Shown here one piece after another: positions 27,457 to 37,176 of a DNA stretch of 64,000 nt. The stretch's first letter is position 1. Every line of letters begins with the position of its first letter. This DNA is from Polaribacter butkevichii. GTDB lineage: Bacteria; Bacteroidota; Bacteroidia; Flavobacteriales; Flavobacteriaceae. The notes beneath the pieces are model-generated. The model was not told where the DNA came from and made no database searches. It saw only the letters and a program-made list of their open reading frames with translations. A program made the position numbers and the translations under genes. The stretch spans positions 1,054,001-1,118,000 of the forward strand of contig NZ_CP150661.1 in NCBI RefSeq assembly GCF_038024105.1, read 5' to 3'.

Positions 27457-28992
27457 TTATATCGATTTAATTCCTTCTTCAATATTTATTTTTACTTTAT
27501 CTTTTAATATTTCATTTGCCCAGAAAAGAGATTTATTCCACCTTTTGTTAAACAATGAAAGTTTCCAAATTTTAAATTTATAATATTTAAAAAAAACAAA
27601 CATTTTGTATCCCTTTAATTGATTTTTAGAGGCATATTTTATGTATCTATATAAGGTAACCGGACCAGGTAGCGGTACTATTAAATCATCCTTATACCAA
27701 GGTAAATATTCTCTTGCATCAAAACGCCAACCTCCCATCGGAGCTTTTAAATGGTTCATATACTCTTCACTTGTAAAAACAACACGTTGAGCATTATGAT
27801 GTACATTAAAATTATATTCCTGATCATCAGAACCAAAACCTTCTATTTGAATATTAAAAGGCAAAATATCTTTATTTTTAAATAAAGTAGAACAACCCGC
27901 TACTGTGTAAGATAATTGTGCAGCAATATTTCCTTGAATATTGTTGGTTGCAAAAGAAATCATTTTTGATTTTGTAAATTCTAGTTTTTTAATTAAATTT
28001 TCAATTAAATTAGGTTGGTTGTCTATTAAAATATCATCATCAAACATAATAATATAATCTGCATTACTACTAGATAAACCAACGTTTCTAGCATTACATA
28101 AGCCTAATTTATCTAATAAAACATGTTCTATTTTAAAACTCCATTTTCTAGATAAAACGGCATCTAATAATGTTTTTTCTTGACCTGGTAATTTTTGCTC
28201 TACAATAAAAAATTTATCTATTGGGAAATTATTATCCTCTATAGATTGTAATGTTTCTAAAACAAAATTGGGTCTTCCTAAGGTAGGAATAAAGGCATCT
28301 ACCTTAATCTTATTCATATCAATTTCTTGCTGATGAATCTCTTTCCAAATTGCTTTCTTATGCTGAAAACCTTGATAGTTATTTTTAAAAATATTTGTTC
28401 CAGGTAAAACTAATTTTTTATCAAAAATAAGTTTACTTAAAAGATAATAAAAAACCCATTTTTTCTTTTTTGAGTAACTAATAAAATCTATATATTCTTT
28501 GTTAGTTAATCCCTCTATAAAAAAATTAGAAAACCGTTTATCATTTGAAACACTAACAATAGCACCTATAAAAAAAGAAGCATATCCTAAAACAGCAAGG
28601 GCAGATTTGTAGTTTTTAGGAAAACTATAAACCGCTAATTCATTAACTACAGAGGCACTAATAATACCTATATTAGATCGAACCCGCCAAGTATCAAATG
28701 TATTGGTATCGTTTTTACTAAATTTATTAAAATAAACATTACTAAACTCTAAATACTCTGTATTTTCTAAAAACAAATGAGACCCAAAAGTGATTAATTC
28801 TGGTATATCACCAAAATTATTTTCATCTAAGTAAGCATCTAATTCTTTTTGATCTTTAGCATTATAACACCAAGCTACCACCTTATTGGTTAAAGACAAG
28901 TCTTTTAACCCTTCAAAAAAAGAATTGTATGTTTTATTTAAATACTGCCATTTAAGCGTTTTAATATTATATGATAAAATTACATTATTCAT
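27457..28992 (-). CDS. Family 2 glycosyltransferase with long uncharacterised N-terminal region
   Basis: The 511-residue protein has a GT2 domain from about residue 230: KVDAFIPTLGRPNFVLETLQSIED, then ADYIIMFDDDILIDNQPNLI with the metal-binding aspartates near 318, and FGSDDQEYNFNV as the likely catalytic-acid region. The first 225 residues match no domain that I know. They hold VVAWCYNAKDQKELDAYL, a stretch WRVRSNIGIISASVVNEL and a hydrophobic patch near 130-150, and may bind the acceptor or a partner. It directly precedes neuB in transcription order, so it may transfer the nonulosonic acid or its neighbour, though GT2 enzymes are not usual sialyltransferases. It overlaps the gene upstream by one base. 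Confidence 0.78.
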   Translation of the reverse strand: MNNVILSYNIKTLKWQYLNKTYNSFFEGLKDLSLTNKVVAWCYNAKDQKELDAYLDENNFGDIPELITFGSHLFLENTEYLEFSNVYFNKFSKNDTNTFDTWRVRSNIGIISASVVNELAVYSFPKNYKSALAVLGYASFFIGAIVSVSNDKRFSNFFIEGLTNKEYIDFISYSKKKKWVFYYLLSKLIFDKKLVLPGTNIFKNNYQGFQHKKAIWKEIHQQEIDMNKIKVDAFIPTLGRPNFVLETLQSIEDNNFPIDKFFIVEQKLPGQEKTLLDAVLSRKWSFKIEHVLLDKLGLCNARNVGLSSSNADYIIMFDDDILIDNQPNLIENLIKKLEFTKSKMISFATNNIQGNIAAQLSYTVAGCSTLFKNKDILPFNIQIEGFGSDDQEYNFNVHHNAQRVVFTSEEYMNHLKAPMGGWRFDAREYLPWYKDDLIVPLPGPVTLYRYIKYASKNQLKGYKMFVFFKYYKFKIWKLSLFNKRWNKSLFWANEILKDKVKINIEEGIKSI

Positions 28993-30212
28993 TATTTTTT
29001 CATCTTTAAAATAAAATTTTTTACCCTTACAAATTGCGATTCGTGTGAAAAATTTTCTTGATAACTATTAAATCCATTATTTGAGAGTTCCTTTCTAAAA
29101 TTAGTATCATTATAGCATTTAATAATACTTTTAGCATAATCTGCCCAATTATCACTTAATATTGCATTAAAATTATTTGTTATTTCTGCAGTTCCGCCTA
29201 CTCCATTTTTCATAGCAACTAAACATTGTTTATTATAAAAAATTAGCGGAATTCTTGTTCTAACACCAGTGTCTTGATTCCAAGGAATTAAATGTATATC
29301 ATAAGGATGCATAACCGCAGTTAAATCTTCTACAAAACCATGTACTTTAATATTTTTATCTTGATCAATTAAACAAATCAAATCGTTATCATTGTCTGGC
29401 ATTTCACCAATTATTTCTAATAAAACATTAGGCAATTGTTTTTTTATACTGGGCCAACAGTTTCGTAAAAAGTTTTTTAACCCCACTCTATTGGCGGTTG
29501 TATTTAAACTTCCTAAATGCACTAATGATGCGGTACTTTTAGCTGTACTTTTTTTAATATGATTAAAACTATAAGTTACAGGCAGGTAAATAGAGCTGTA
29601 TTTTAACTCATTAAAATACTGATTATCTGAATCAGAAACAGAAATAATAGCATCAATATTTTTAATCATTTTATTTTCTATTCTTTTTTTAGAAAATGTT
29701 ATAATTGATGTTTTAAAGCTTTTTTTATTTTTAAATTTCATTAATTTATACTGCCAATCATGGTGTACATAAAAAGAAGTAATATTTAAATTTACAGCTA
29801 ATAAACCGGCATAATACCACTGTGCCCAAACAAAATGAAAATTATTTTGTTCTATATACTTATTTAAAAAAGAATTGTTTTGATCATTTATAAATTTATA
29901 ATAATACCCTGTAGGATTGCCTAGTATTTGAGTAATTTTTGTAAATATATTTACTTTTACATTTGTTAAACTTAAAGCAATTTCATCTACTAAAATAGGA
30001 TGATCTTTAAAAAAAATAGTTTTATTTTTTGAAACAAAACGAGGAGCATTATTAGAGAAATTACCTGTGTTTACATAAAGAATTTTAATAGCATATCCTA
30101 ACCCCAATAGTATTGATAAGTGACTTTTTTGCACTACAGAACCGCCTGAAAAATCATTTTTTAAAAATAATAAATCTGTTGTAATGTAGAGAATTGTTTT
30201 TTTTACCATCAT
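28992..30212 (-). CDS. Family 4-like glycosyltransferase
   Basis: A GT-B glycosyltransferase of 406 residues. The N-terminus TILYITTDLLFLKNDFSGGSVVQKSHLSIL carries the glycine-rich acceptor loop. Downstream are IDAIISVSDSDNQYF, ASLVHLGSLNTTANRVGLKNF, NVLLEIIGEMPDND, and DIHLIPWNQDTGVRTRIPLIFYNKQCLVAMKNG in the donor-binding part. The usual EG-x7-E motif is replaced by the GVRTRIPLIFYN arrangement, as in some outlying GT4 groups. The start overlaps the gene upstream by 4 bases, and its end overlaps the following GT2 by one. Substrates are unknown. Confidence 0.75.
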   Translation of the reverse strand: MMVKKTILYITTDLLFLKNDFSGGSVVQKSHLSILLGLGYAIKILYVNTGNFSNNAPRFVSKNKTIFFKDHPILVDEIALSLTNVKVNIFTKITQILGNPTGYYYKFINDQNNSFLNKYIEQNNFHFVWAQWYYAGLLAVNLNITSFYVHHDWQYKLMKFKNKKSFKTSIITFSKKRIENKMIKNIDAIISVSDSDNQYFNELKYSSIYLPVTYSFNHIKKSTAKSTASLVHLGSLNTTANRVGLKNFLRNCWPSIKKQLPNVLLEIIGEMPDNDNDLICLIDQDKNIKVHGFVEDLTAVMHPYDIHLIPWNQDTGVRTRIPLIFYNKQCLVAMKNGVGGTAEITNNFNAILSDNWADYAKSIIKCYNDTNFRKELSNNGFNSYQENFSHESQFVRVKNFILKMKK

Positions 30213-31375
30213 TTTTTATCAATAATTTGTTTATTGATTTTTAAATACGCTTTTAAGGTATTTTTCTTAATAATTTCTTTATCTAACTTTACCTTTATTT
30301 CTTGATTAAGTTTATAAGCTTTACAAAGTAAATCTGGCGAATTTAATGCTTTTATTATAAGTTGGGAAATTTCAAAAGCATCTTCTGGATTTTTAATTAA
30401 AAATCCATTTTCACCATCTTTTATATAATCTTCTGAAGCTCCACCTGGATTTGATTGAATAGGAAAAGCACCAGAAATAATAGCTTCTAAAAGTGTATTT
30501 GGCACACCGTCTGAAATATTGTTACCAATAGCAATTTTTGCACTTCCAAACTTTTTTAATAATTCATCATGACTAATTTGATTGTCTCTGGTTGAATATT
30601 GAATATTTAAATTGTATTTTAAATTGATTCGTATAATTTCTTCTTCAACACTTCTATGGGCAGAATATACATAAATATCAACATCTTTTAATTTATCAAT
30701 AATTAAAACCAATGCTTTTAAAACAAATAATGCTCTGCCAAAATTATGTTGATACCCTTTTAAAATGATTAAATTTCTTTGTTTAACAGGTATATTAAAT
30801 TTTTGATAGTGTTGTATATCATATCCTCCTCCTCCAGGAAAATTAATTCCTAAAATATTAGATTGCATAGAAATTGATTTTATCAATTCCTTATCTCTTT
30901 TACATTCTAGAAAAAAATAATCTATTGTATGCACACAATTAATAATCTTTAACTTATGCTCTTGTTTATCCTTAAAAAAATAAATATCATTTCCCCAACA
31001 CGAATATGCCCATTTAAAATCAATTTTTTGTCTAACTTTTAACAAAGGATAAGTTTGCGATTGCATTTCTAGAGAATGCACCAAATCTGGCTTTATTTCT
31101 TTGATTAATTCTTCTAGTTTTTCTGAAGCAGTAACTTTTAAATAAGGCTCTATTTTTTTAAAAACTCTTGGCATTTTTTTTTCTAAAAAATACTCTCCTT
31201 TCAAATAAGGAATTTTTCTCTTATTCCAATTTGTAGTATAATTTGTCCATAATAAATCTTTATGAATTTTGTTGTCTAAACAATCAAAAACATAAATTTC
31301 ATGTCCAGAATCTTTTAACTGATTGATCCACCTAGCGGCATGAATATATTGAAGGCAAACGAAGAGAATTTTCAT
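30209..31375 (-). CDS. Family 4-like glycosyltransferase
   Basis: This 388-residue GT-B protein starts with ILFVCLQYIHAARWINQLKDSGHEIYVFD and has KPDLVHSLEMQSQTYPLLKV and WAYSCWGNDIYFFKD in the acceptor half. The donor half shows LIILKGYQHNFGRALFVLKAL, YNLNIQYSTRDNQISHDELL and IGNNISDGVPNTLLEAIISGAFPIQSNPGGASEDYI, in which DGVPNTLLEA supplies the donor-binding acids. There is no signal peptide. It is packed 3 bases from its upstream neighbour and overlaps the downstream one by 4 bases. Donor and acceptor are not predictable. Confidence 0.82.
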   Translation of the reverse strand: MKILFVCLQYIHAARWINQLKDSGHEIYVFDCLDNKIHKDLLWTNYTTNWNKRKIPYLKGEYFLEKKMPRVFKKIEPYLKVTASEKLEELIKEIKPDLVHSLEMQSQTYPLLKVRQKIDFKWAYSCWGNDIYFFKDKQEHKLKIINCVHTIDYFFLECKRDKELIKSISMQSNILGINFPGGGGYDIQHYQKFNIPVKQRNLIILKGYQHNFGRALFVLKALVLIIDKLKDVDIYVYSAHRSVEEEIIRINLKYNLNIQYSTRDNQISHDELLKKFGSAKIAIGNNISDGVPNTLLEAIISGAFPIQSNPGGASEDYIKDGENGFLIKNPEDAFEISQLIIKALNSPDLLCKAYKLNQEIKVKLDKEIIKKNTLKAYLKINKQIIDKK

Positions 31376-31378
31376 AAT

Positions 31379-32545
31379 TTAATTATCCTTATTACGAATT
31401 GTTTCCATCATAATTCCTCTCATTTCTTTTCCCCAAACATCCCAATTTAATTCTTTTTTAAATTTTTCTAGAGAGTTTTTTACCATTTCATTTATTAAAT
31501 TTTGGTTATTTAATAAATTTTCAATTTGATTAGCATAGGCTAACGGAGTTGCATTATAAGGCAAGGTATAACCATTAACCCCATTTTTAACAATGGTACT
31601 TACACCTCCTGTATCGGTAGTTATAACCGGAATACCAAAAGCGGCTGCCTCACAAAAAACGATACCATAACACTCAGACCTTGTAGGTACAAATAACAAA
31701 TGACTTTGATAAAGTAACTCGTGAAACTCTTCCATTTCTTTATCTAAATTTTTATTTAAAAAAGGAATTACTTTCATTTTAGTGTGCTGAACAGGAGGTA
31801 CACAACCACAAACCGTTAGTGTTACGTTTAGTCCTTTTTCAAGAAGGATTTTTAAGGTTTCAAATGCAATATCTCCCCCTTTTCTTTCCCAATTTCTACC
31901 TAAAAAAAGCAAATTAATCTCAGAATTATAGGCTTTATTTAAAATCTTAGATACATCGGGCACATAATCCATATTAGCACCAAATTTTACTACATGAACT
32001 TTTTCTTTTTTTAGATTGTATTTTTTTATTTCGAAATTTGCTGCCCAATCTGAAGGAAACACGTAACTATGAGATTTATCAATTGCTTTTTTCATAATAA
32101 ATCTAGATTCTGATATAGAAAATGAAGCGAAGTTTGAGTAGTTAGGATAATATCCCAATAATTGATCGAATGAAGCGTCGGCTAAATAACAAATTGGTAT
32201 TTTAGTTTGAATAAAAGAAATTTCAGGTCCTGCAGAAGAAGAAAAAATAAGATCTATTTTAGAGTTTTTAATTTTCTTTTTTACAAAAAAATAATAGTAA
32301 ATACTTTTTAAGATATTCTGTTCTCTATTATACTTTTTCTTAAAAAAAAACTGAGTTACCCTATCTATACGCACTACTATACCTCCAATTATTCTTGGTC
32401 TTGGTATTGGCCCTAATATAACAACCTCTTCAAATTCTTTTTCTAGAGCAGTTAACATTCTATATTGTGTGCCAGACCAAGATCGTTTGTCTTTAGGGTC
32501 TAAACTAGTTAAAAAACCTATTGTTGCTTTTTCTTTCATTTTCAA
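31379..32545 (-). CDS. Family 4 glycosyltransferase, first gene after an internal break in the locus
   Basis: A 388-residue GT4 enzyme with TIGFLTSLDPKDKRSWSGTQYRML at the start, and INLLFLGRNWERKGGDIAFETL, LTVCGCVPP and FVPTRSECYGIVFCEAAAFGIPVITTDTGGVSTIV in the donor domain. The motif ECYGIVFCEA gives both expected glutamates. The ATG at 32545 or the one six bases later could be used. Upstream lie 208 non-coding bases that include a perfect 13-base-stem hairpin at 32724-32752, so this gene probably starts a separate transcript or receives only read-through from the genes above it. Its sugar is unknown. Confidence 0.85.
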   Translation of the reverse strand: MKMKEKATIGFLTSLDPKDKRSWSGTQYRMLTALEKEFEEVVILGPIPRPRIIGGIVVRIDRVTQFFFKKKYNREQNILKSIYYYFFVKKKIKNSKIDLIFSSSAGPEISFIQTKIPICYLADASFDQLLGYYPNYSNFASFSISESRFIMKKAIDKSHSYVFPSDWAANFEIKKYNLKKEKVHVVKFGANMDYVPDVSKILNKAYNSEINLLFLGRNWERKGGDIAFETLKILLEKGLNVTLTVCGCVPPVQHTKMKVIPFLNKNLDKEMEEFHELLYQSHLLFVPTRSECYGIVFCEAAAFGIPVITTDTGGVSTIVKNGVNGYTLPYNATPLAYANQIENLLNNQNLINEMVKNSLEKFKKELNWDVWGKEMRGIMMETIRNKDN

Positions 32546-32723
32546 TTTTCATTATATTTTACTTTAACTTCTCAAAACACTCTATCCACTAATTACAATC
32601 AACTTAAATAATATTCACTTAACAGATTTCAAAAGACTTCTTATATACTATACTAGTATAATTATATTTTAGAAATCCTCTTTATGTTAAAACATACCTA
32701 ATTTTTATTGATGTAGAGAAGCT

Positions 32724-32752
32724 CTTATTTATCCTTATGAAGGATAAATAAG
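32724..32752 (-). terminator. Perfect 13-bp hairpin just after a glycosyltransferase stop codon
   Basis: CTTATTTATCCTT at 32724-32736 and its exact complement at 32740-32752 flank a three-base loop, one base after the stop codon of the gene ending at 32754. Position and stem favour a transcription terminator on the minus strand, but the uridine run that normally follows is missing. An RNA-stability hairpin or a protein site is possible. Confidence 0.5.
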
Positions 32753-32753
32753 A

Positions 32754-33917
32754 TTAACTTAAAGAATTAAAAATAGCAGTAAATTTTTTAAAATAATTTT
32801 CTTTGCTATACTCATTAATTTTTATTTTATTATTTAAACCTACTCTTTCTCTTTCTGCACTATTATTTATAAGATATTCTAATTTATTATATAATTCTAT
32901 TGAATTATTTGTAATTAACATTTCTTTATCCTTAAGTAATTTTTCACATCCAGAATGATTGGTAGAAACTACAGGTACCCCGTATAACATGTACTCTAAA
33001 ACTACATTTGGGGTTCCTTCTAAGGTAGAAACTAATACAGCAATATCTAACATATTTAATACTTTCTCTACCGGTACATCAGATAACAAACTAACTTTAG
33101 AGTTAACGTTTAAAGTTTTAATTTGATCTTTTAATAAATTAAAGTTGAATTCTGTTTCCAAGCCACTTTTTTTATCTCCCAAAAGCACCAAGTGTATGTT
33201 ATTATATTTAGTACTTAATTTATTAAATACTTCTAACAATAATTGATGTAACTTTTCTTTTCTATAATGAGATATCATTCCTATCACAAGATCTTTTTGA
33301 TCTATCTGAAATTCATTTTTTAAAGTAATTTTATTTAAAACCTGTTTATCTATAGAAATATATTGTGGTAAACAAAATAATTTAGAAGGCGGTACATTGT
33401 AATCATTTGTAATTAAATCTAAACCATTGTAAGCATTAGCAATAAACAAAGGTGTTTTGCGAATAGCATATTTTTCTAACAAATCTTTTGTAAAAAAATC
33501 TAAGCCTAATTGATGCCAAAATGTGTATTTGGCTCCTGTAAATTTATAAATTAACACCGCTAGTTTAGATGGTGGGTTTAAAAAAGGGACAAGCATATAA
33601 GGTTTTTTCTTTCTTACATGGTAAATCATTTTAATTAAATACCGTACTGTTTTTAAAATGTCTTTTAAATTTTTAATAGAAAATTGATTATCAATTTTTA
33701 GAATAAATTTTCCATAATAACTAACTTCATCAAGTTCAATTTCATTTAAAAAATTTTTAAATTCTGTAGACATTTCTCCAGAATGGGTAGCTATAAAAGA
33801 GACATTACAATTTAACTCTTGTTTTGCAAATTTAGCAAAACCAATTGCTTGTCTTTCTGCTCCTCCTAAAACAGGTGCTTTTATAATTAATACAATATTT
33901 TTGTTTCTTAAATCCAT
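32754..33917 (-). CDS. Family 4 glycosyltransferase
   Basis: This 387-residue GT4 enzyme has VLIIKAPVLGGAERQAIGFAKFA at the start, including the GGAE acceptor loop. The donor half carries DLVIGMISHYRKEKLHQLLLEVF, IHLVLLGDKKSG and LVSTLEGTPNVVLEYMLYGVPVVSTNHSGCEKLL, where EGTPNVVLEYM holds the two conserved acids. A hydrophobic KKPYMLVPFLNPPSKLAVLIY near residue 100 may touch the membrane. It ends one base before the hairpin at 32724-32752 and lies 4 bases from the GT2 gene upstream. The transferred sugar is unknown. Confidence 0.85.
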   Translation of the reverse strand: MDLRNKNIVLIIKAPVLGGAERQAIGFAKFAKQELNCNVSFIATHSGEMSTEFKNFLNEIELDEVSYYGKFILKIDNQFSIKNLKDILKTVRYLIKMIYHVRKKKPYMLVPFLNPPSKLAVLIYKFTGAKYTFWHQLGLDFFTKDLLEKYAIRKTPLFIANAYNGLDLITNDYNVPPSKLFCLPQYISIDKQVLNKITLKNEFQIDQKDLVIGMISHYRKEKLHQLLLEVFNKLSTKYNNIHLVLLGDKKSGLETEFNFNLLKDQIKTLNVNSKVSLLSDVPVEKVLNMLDIAVLVSTLEGTPNVVLEYMLYGVPVVSTNHSGCEKLLKDKEMLITNNSIELYNKLEYLINNSAERERVGLNNKIKINEYSKENYFKKFTAIFNSLS

Positions 33918-33921
33918 TTAA

Positions 33922-34881
33922 CTACGTTATTTGAAGTAATTTTTTAAATTTAAATTCTCCTTTTTTTAAACACTTCATTAAATAATAATACGTTTTTATT
34001 TTGTATAAATTTTTATGATAAATGGTTTCTTTGTACTCTACGTTTATAAATTTTATAATTTCTGTAGCTTTATGATACTCTCTTTGTTTAATTAAATATC
34101 TAAATACTTTTAAAATTTGTATTAGAATAATTTTTGAAATTTCTTTATTTTTTAATGAAGAATCAAGTATTAAAATTCTTCTTTTTACTTCTAAAAAGGA
34201 AGCTATATGATACTGTCTTTTATTATTTTTTACTGTAATTGATTCATTATTTTCTCTTACATAAATTAAAACCTCATCTATAAAATCAATTGATTGCTCT
34301 TTATCTATTATTCTAGAATACAACTCTAGGTCTTGGTTTTGTTTAATGGTTTCATCAAATAGGTTATATTTTAATAGAAGAGATTTTCGCCACATAGGGC
34401 TAACCATAAGTATGGTTGTTTTTCCTGAAATATAATTTTCAAATAAATCTCCCGTCATTAACATATTAGACTTCCATCCTTTTTCGTCTATTTTATCATC
34501 AAAATTTTGACTTTTACAAATTACAAAATCATTCTTTTTATTTTTAATAAAACAGGTTACTTTTTTTTCTAAGTGTTCTCGGTGCATCAAATCATCACTA
34601 TCAAACCAATTTATATATTCTCCTTTTGATACTTTAAATCCGTAATTTCTACAGGCATTTGCTCCTTTAATGCTATCATTAGGTCTTTTATAATATTGAA
34701 AACGATTGTCTTTTTGCAAATACTCATCTAAAACAGCCAATGTGTTATCTGTAGAGCCATCATCTACCACAATACACTCCCAATTGGTATACGTTTGAGC
34801 TACAATAGAATCTAACGTTTCAGTAATTAAATGAGCTCGGTTATACGTTGGTATAATTATAGAAACCAATGGGTTATTCAT
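33922..34881 (-). CDS. Family 2 glycosyltransferase
   Basis: A 319-residue GT-A enzyme. MNNPLVSIIIPTYNRAHLI and CIVVDDGSTDNTLAVL form the nucleotide site, and YINWFDSDDLMHREHL near residue 92 carries the metal-binding aspartates. The domain after about 200 is basic and without known motifs. Its first eleven residues are the same as those of the GT2 gene ending at 36198 apart from the later part, which suggests a duplication within the locus. It overlaps the upstream GT4 gene by 8 bases. Donor and acceptor are unknown. Confidence 0.85.
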   Translation of the reverse strand: MNNPLVSIIIPTYNRAHLITETLDSIVAQTYTNWECIVVDDGSTDNTLAVLDEYLQKDNRFQYYKRPNDSIKGANACRNYGFKVSKGEYINWFDSDDLMHREHLEKKVTCFIKNKKNDFVICKSQNFDDKIDEKGWKSNMLMTGDLFENYISGKTTILMVSPMWRKSLLLKYNLFDETIKQNQDLELYSRIIDKEQSIDFIDEVLIYVRENNESITVKNNKRQYHIASFLEVKRRILILDSSLKNKEISKIILIQILKVFRYLIKQREYHKATEIIKFINVEYKETIYHKNLYKIKTYYYLMKCLKKGEFKFKKLLQIT

Positions 34882-36127
34882 AGTAATATACTTTATCTAT
34901 TAAATCTTTTGTTAATTTAGTTGTTGTAAAATGATTATTAACATACCTCATTCCGTAATTTCCCATTATTTGCCTCACTTCTTCATTCTCTTTCAAATAA
35001 ATTATTTTATTTACAAAAGCATTTATATCTTTTTGCGGTAGTACATACCCTGTTTTACCATCTATCATACCATATTGCATACCACCAGCATCAGACACTA
35101 AAACAGGCAATGCCATAGCTTGCGCTTCTTGTATTACCAAACCTTGTGTTTCTGCTCTTTTAGTAACTTCATCTTCGATACCTGGTGATATAAAAAGATG
35201 ACTTTCTTTAAATATATTTTTTATTTTTTCTTGAGACAGCCCTCCATAAAATTTAATAAAATTCTCAAGGTTAAAATCTTTTGTTTTTTGTTGTAGCTCG
35301 TCCATTAATTCTCCTTCGCCAATAATATTCATTTTAAAAGAAATCTCTTTTTCTTTTAAAACCTTAGCAATATCAATCATTAAACAACTCCCTTTTAAGT
35401 TAATAAGCCTGCCACAATAAGAAATATTAATAGGCTCTTCGGTATTTCTTTTGTTCGCTTTTTTTACCTTAAACAACTTTAAATTAGGTCCCATTGGTAA
35501 TAATTCTATATTTTTTAACCGAGGGTTTACAGCCTTTAAAAGGTTTTTTAGATAAACCGTATTTACTGTAAAAACAGTTGCTTTTTTAAAGAGTAATTTA
35601 TATTTATTTCGATAAAATGTTTCTTTATTTGGAAACAAATCATAGCCATGAAATGTTACTACTATTTTAACTGATGATGGAATAATATTTAGGTCTTTTA
35701 ATTCCGAAAATTTAATTCCGTTATGTCCAAAATGAACATGAATAATATGAGGCATTTTATTAAAAACAAAATAAATACTTTTATAAAATAGGTTTAAATT
35801 ATAAGCTTCTTTTTTATGTTTTTTAATATTTAACGTATTAAATAATATCCTCCATTGTATTTTATAAAACTTAGAAATAAGTAACGTTAACGCATACAAT
35901 ATTCGCTTATATTTTTTTACAGGAATACGTATTGTATTATAATATGTTTTTTCTAATAAACGGTATTCTTTAATTACTTGATGTATTTTTACTTTTTTGT
36001 TTTCTGCAATAGAAAAAATACGGATATCATATCCCTCATCAATTAATCCAGTAATTTGATTAACAATAAAAGTTTCTGATAATGTAGGAAAACTGTCTAC
36101 TATAAAAAGTATTCTTGTTTTTTGCAT
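34874..36127 (-). CDS. Family 4 glycosyltransferase of the colanic-acid (WcaL/AmsK) type
   Basis: This 417-residue GT4 protein opens with ILFIVDSFPTLSETFIVNQITGLIDEGYDIRIFS, the recognisable start of WcaL/AmsK-like transferases. IIHVHFGHNGIKFSEL and VTFHGYDLFPNKE follow, then the donor domain ISYCGRLINLKGSCLMIDIA, IKFYGGLSQEKIKNIFKESHLFISPG and TQGLVIQEAQAMALPVLVSDAGGMQYGMID. A basic hydrophobic segment near 70-90 may associate with the membrane. The 70 bases upstream separate it from the next GT2 gene, a slightly larger gap than elsewhere. It may extend a side chain, but the sugar cannot be inferred. Confidence 0.87.
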   Translation of the reverse strand: MQKTRILFIVDSFPTLSETFIVNQITGLIDEGYDIRIFSIAENKKVKIHQVIKEYRLLEKTYYNTIRIPVKKYKRILYALTLLISKFYKIQWRILFNTLNIKKHKKEAYNLNLFYKSIYFVFNKMPHIIHVHFGHNGIKFSELKDLNIIPSSVKIVVTFHGYDLFPNKETFYRNKYKLLFKKATVFTVNTVYLKNLLKAVNPRLKNIELLPMGPNLKLFKVKKANKRNTEEPINISYCGRLINLKGSCLMIDIAKVLKEKEISFKMNIIGEGELMDELQQKTKDFNLENFIKFYGGLSQEKIKNIFKESHLFISPGIEDEVTKRAETQGLVIQEAQAMALPVLVSDAGGMQYGMIDGKTGYVLPQKDINAFVNKIIYLKENEEVRQIMGNYGMRYVNNHFTTTKLTKDLIDKVYYYE

Positions 36128-36197
36128 TAGTTAAAAAGTTTTACATTTTTTTGAATCATAGACTACTAAAATCGTAATTTACTGGCAATAAACGTTA

Positions 36198-37175
36198 TTA
36201 AAAACGACAAACCTTTCTTATTTTTACTAATATTTTTACAGAATTCTTATAAATAATTGTTCCGTAAAACAACCCAAACCATTCAATACAAATCCAATAT
36301 TTTTTCTTTTTACTTAAAAAACTATTTGCTTTTAATTTATCAAACTCTTTTGCTGCTTTTTTTGATAGTGATGGGTATTCCTTTTCTGCCCACATGTACA
36401 AATAATAATACATTCGTTTAGAGTAACTTAATAAATCTGTATTTTTATCCTTTTTTAATAACTCTGTTATTAATTGATAACTTTTAAAAGCAGACTCAAA
36501 TTTATTTAATGAGTTTAAACTACTTAAACTATCTGTAGGTAATACTCTGTAATAACCTAAAATTTCATCAATACAAATTACTTTTTTAGAATGATACAAA
36601 ATTCTAGAAAAATACTCTCCATCATCATTATTTGTAATATTTACATTCCATGCTCCTGCCTTTTCTATAAGACTTCTATGTACTAACCAACAAAAAACAG
36701 GCATAAACCAGTTGTCCATTCCAAAACTGGCCATTAATTCTTTGCCTGTCCTTGTTTTAGAATAATTATAATCTTTGAACCTAAAAACACCGTGCTTTGT
36801 GGTGTTTGTTGAAAATTGTGCCCAAGTACTATAAGATAATTCTGCTTTTTCTAGCAACATCTTTTTAATCTGAAATTCAATTTTGTTTTTATGTAAAATA
36901 TCGTCAGCATCTAAAAACTGAATGTAAACTCCTTTTGCTTTAGAAAGCCCAATATTACGAGCATTAGAGGCTCCTTTATTTTTTATTTTATAACATTGAA
37001 CTCCTTTTCTCTTAAAATTATCAAATAAAGTTTGCGTATTATCCGTAGAGCCATCATCAATTACAATAACTTCAATATTCGTATAACTCTGGTTAAGTGC
37101 ACTTGCTACCGTTTCTGGCAAAAAAACAAAAGAATTATAAGCAGGAATTATAATACTTACTAAAGGATTGTTCAT
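36198..37175 (-). CDS. Family 2 glycosyltransferase
   Basis: This 325-residue GT-A enzyme is taken from the ATG at 37175 (MNNPLVSIIIPAYNSF). That start gives the same N-terminus as the GT2 gene at 33922-34881 and removes an overlap with the upstream gene. The longer form from 37199 would add eight residues. VIVIDDGSTDNTQTLF and YIQFLDADDILHKNKIEF hold the nucleotide and metal sites, and WFMPVFCWLVHRSLIEKAG follows. The C-terminal part is basic with one weak hydrophobic segment. It sits tightly behind another GT2 gene. The substrate is unknown. Confidence 0.83.
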   Translation of the reverse strand: MNNPLVSIIIPAYNSFVFLPETVASALNQSYTNIEVIVIDDGSTDNTQTLFDNFKRKGVQCYKIKNKGASNARNIGLSKAKGVYIQFLDADDILHKNKIEFQIKKMLLEKAELSYSTWAQFSTNTTKHGVFRFKDYNYSKTRTGKELMASFGMDNWFMPVFCWLVHRSLIEKAGAWNVNITNNDDGEYFSRILYHSKKVICIDEILGYYRVLPTDSLSSLNSLNKFESAFKSYQLITELLKKDKNTDLLSYSKRMYYYLYMWAEKEYPSLSKKAAKEFDKLKANSFLSKKKKYWICIEWFGLFYGTIIYKNSVKILVKIRKVCRF

Positions 37176-37176
37176 G

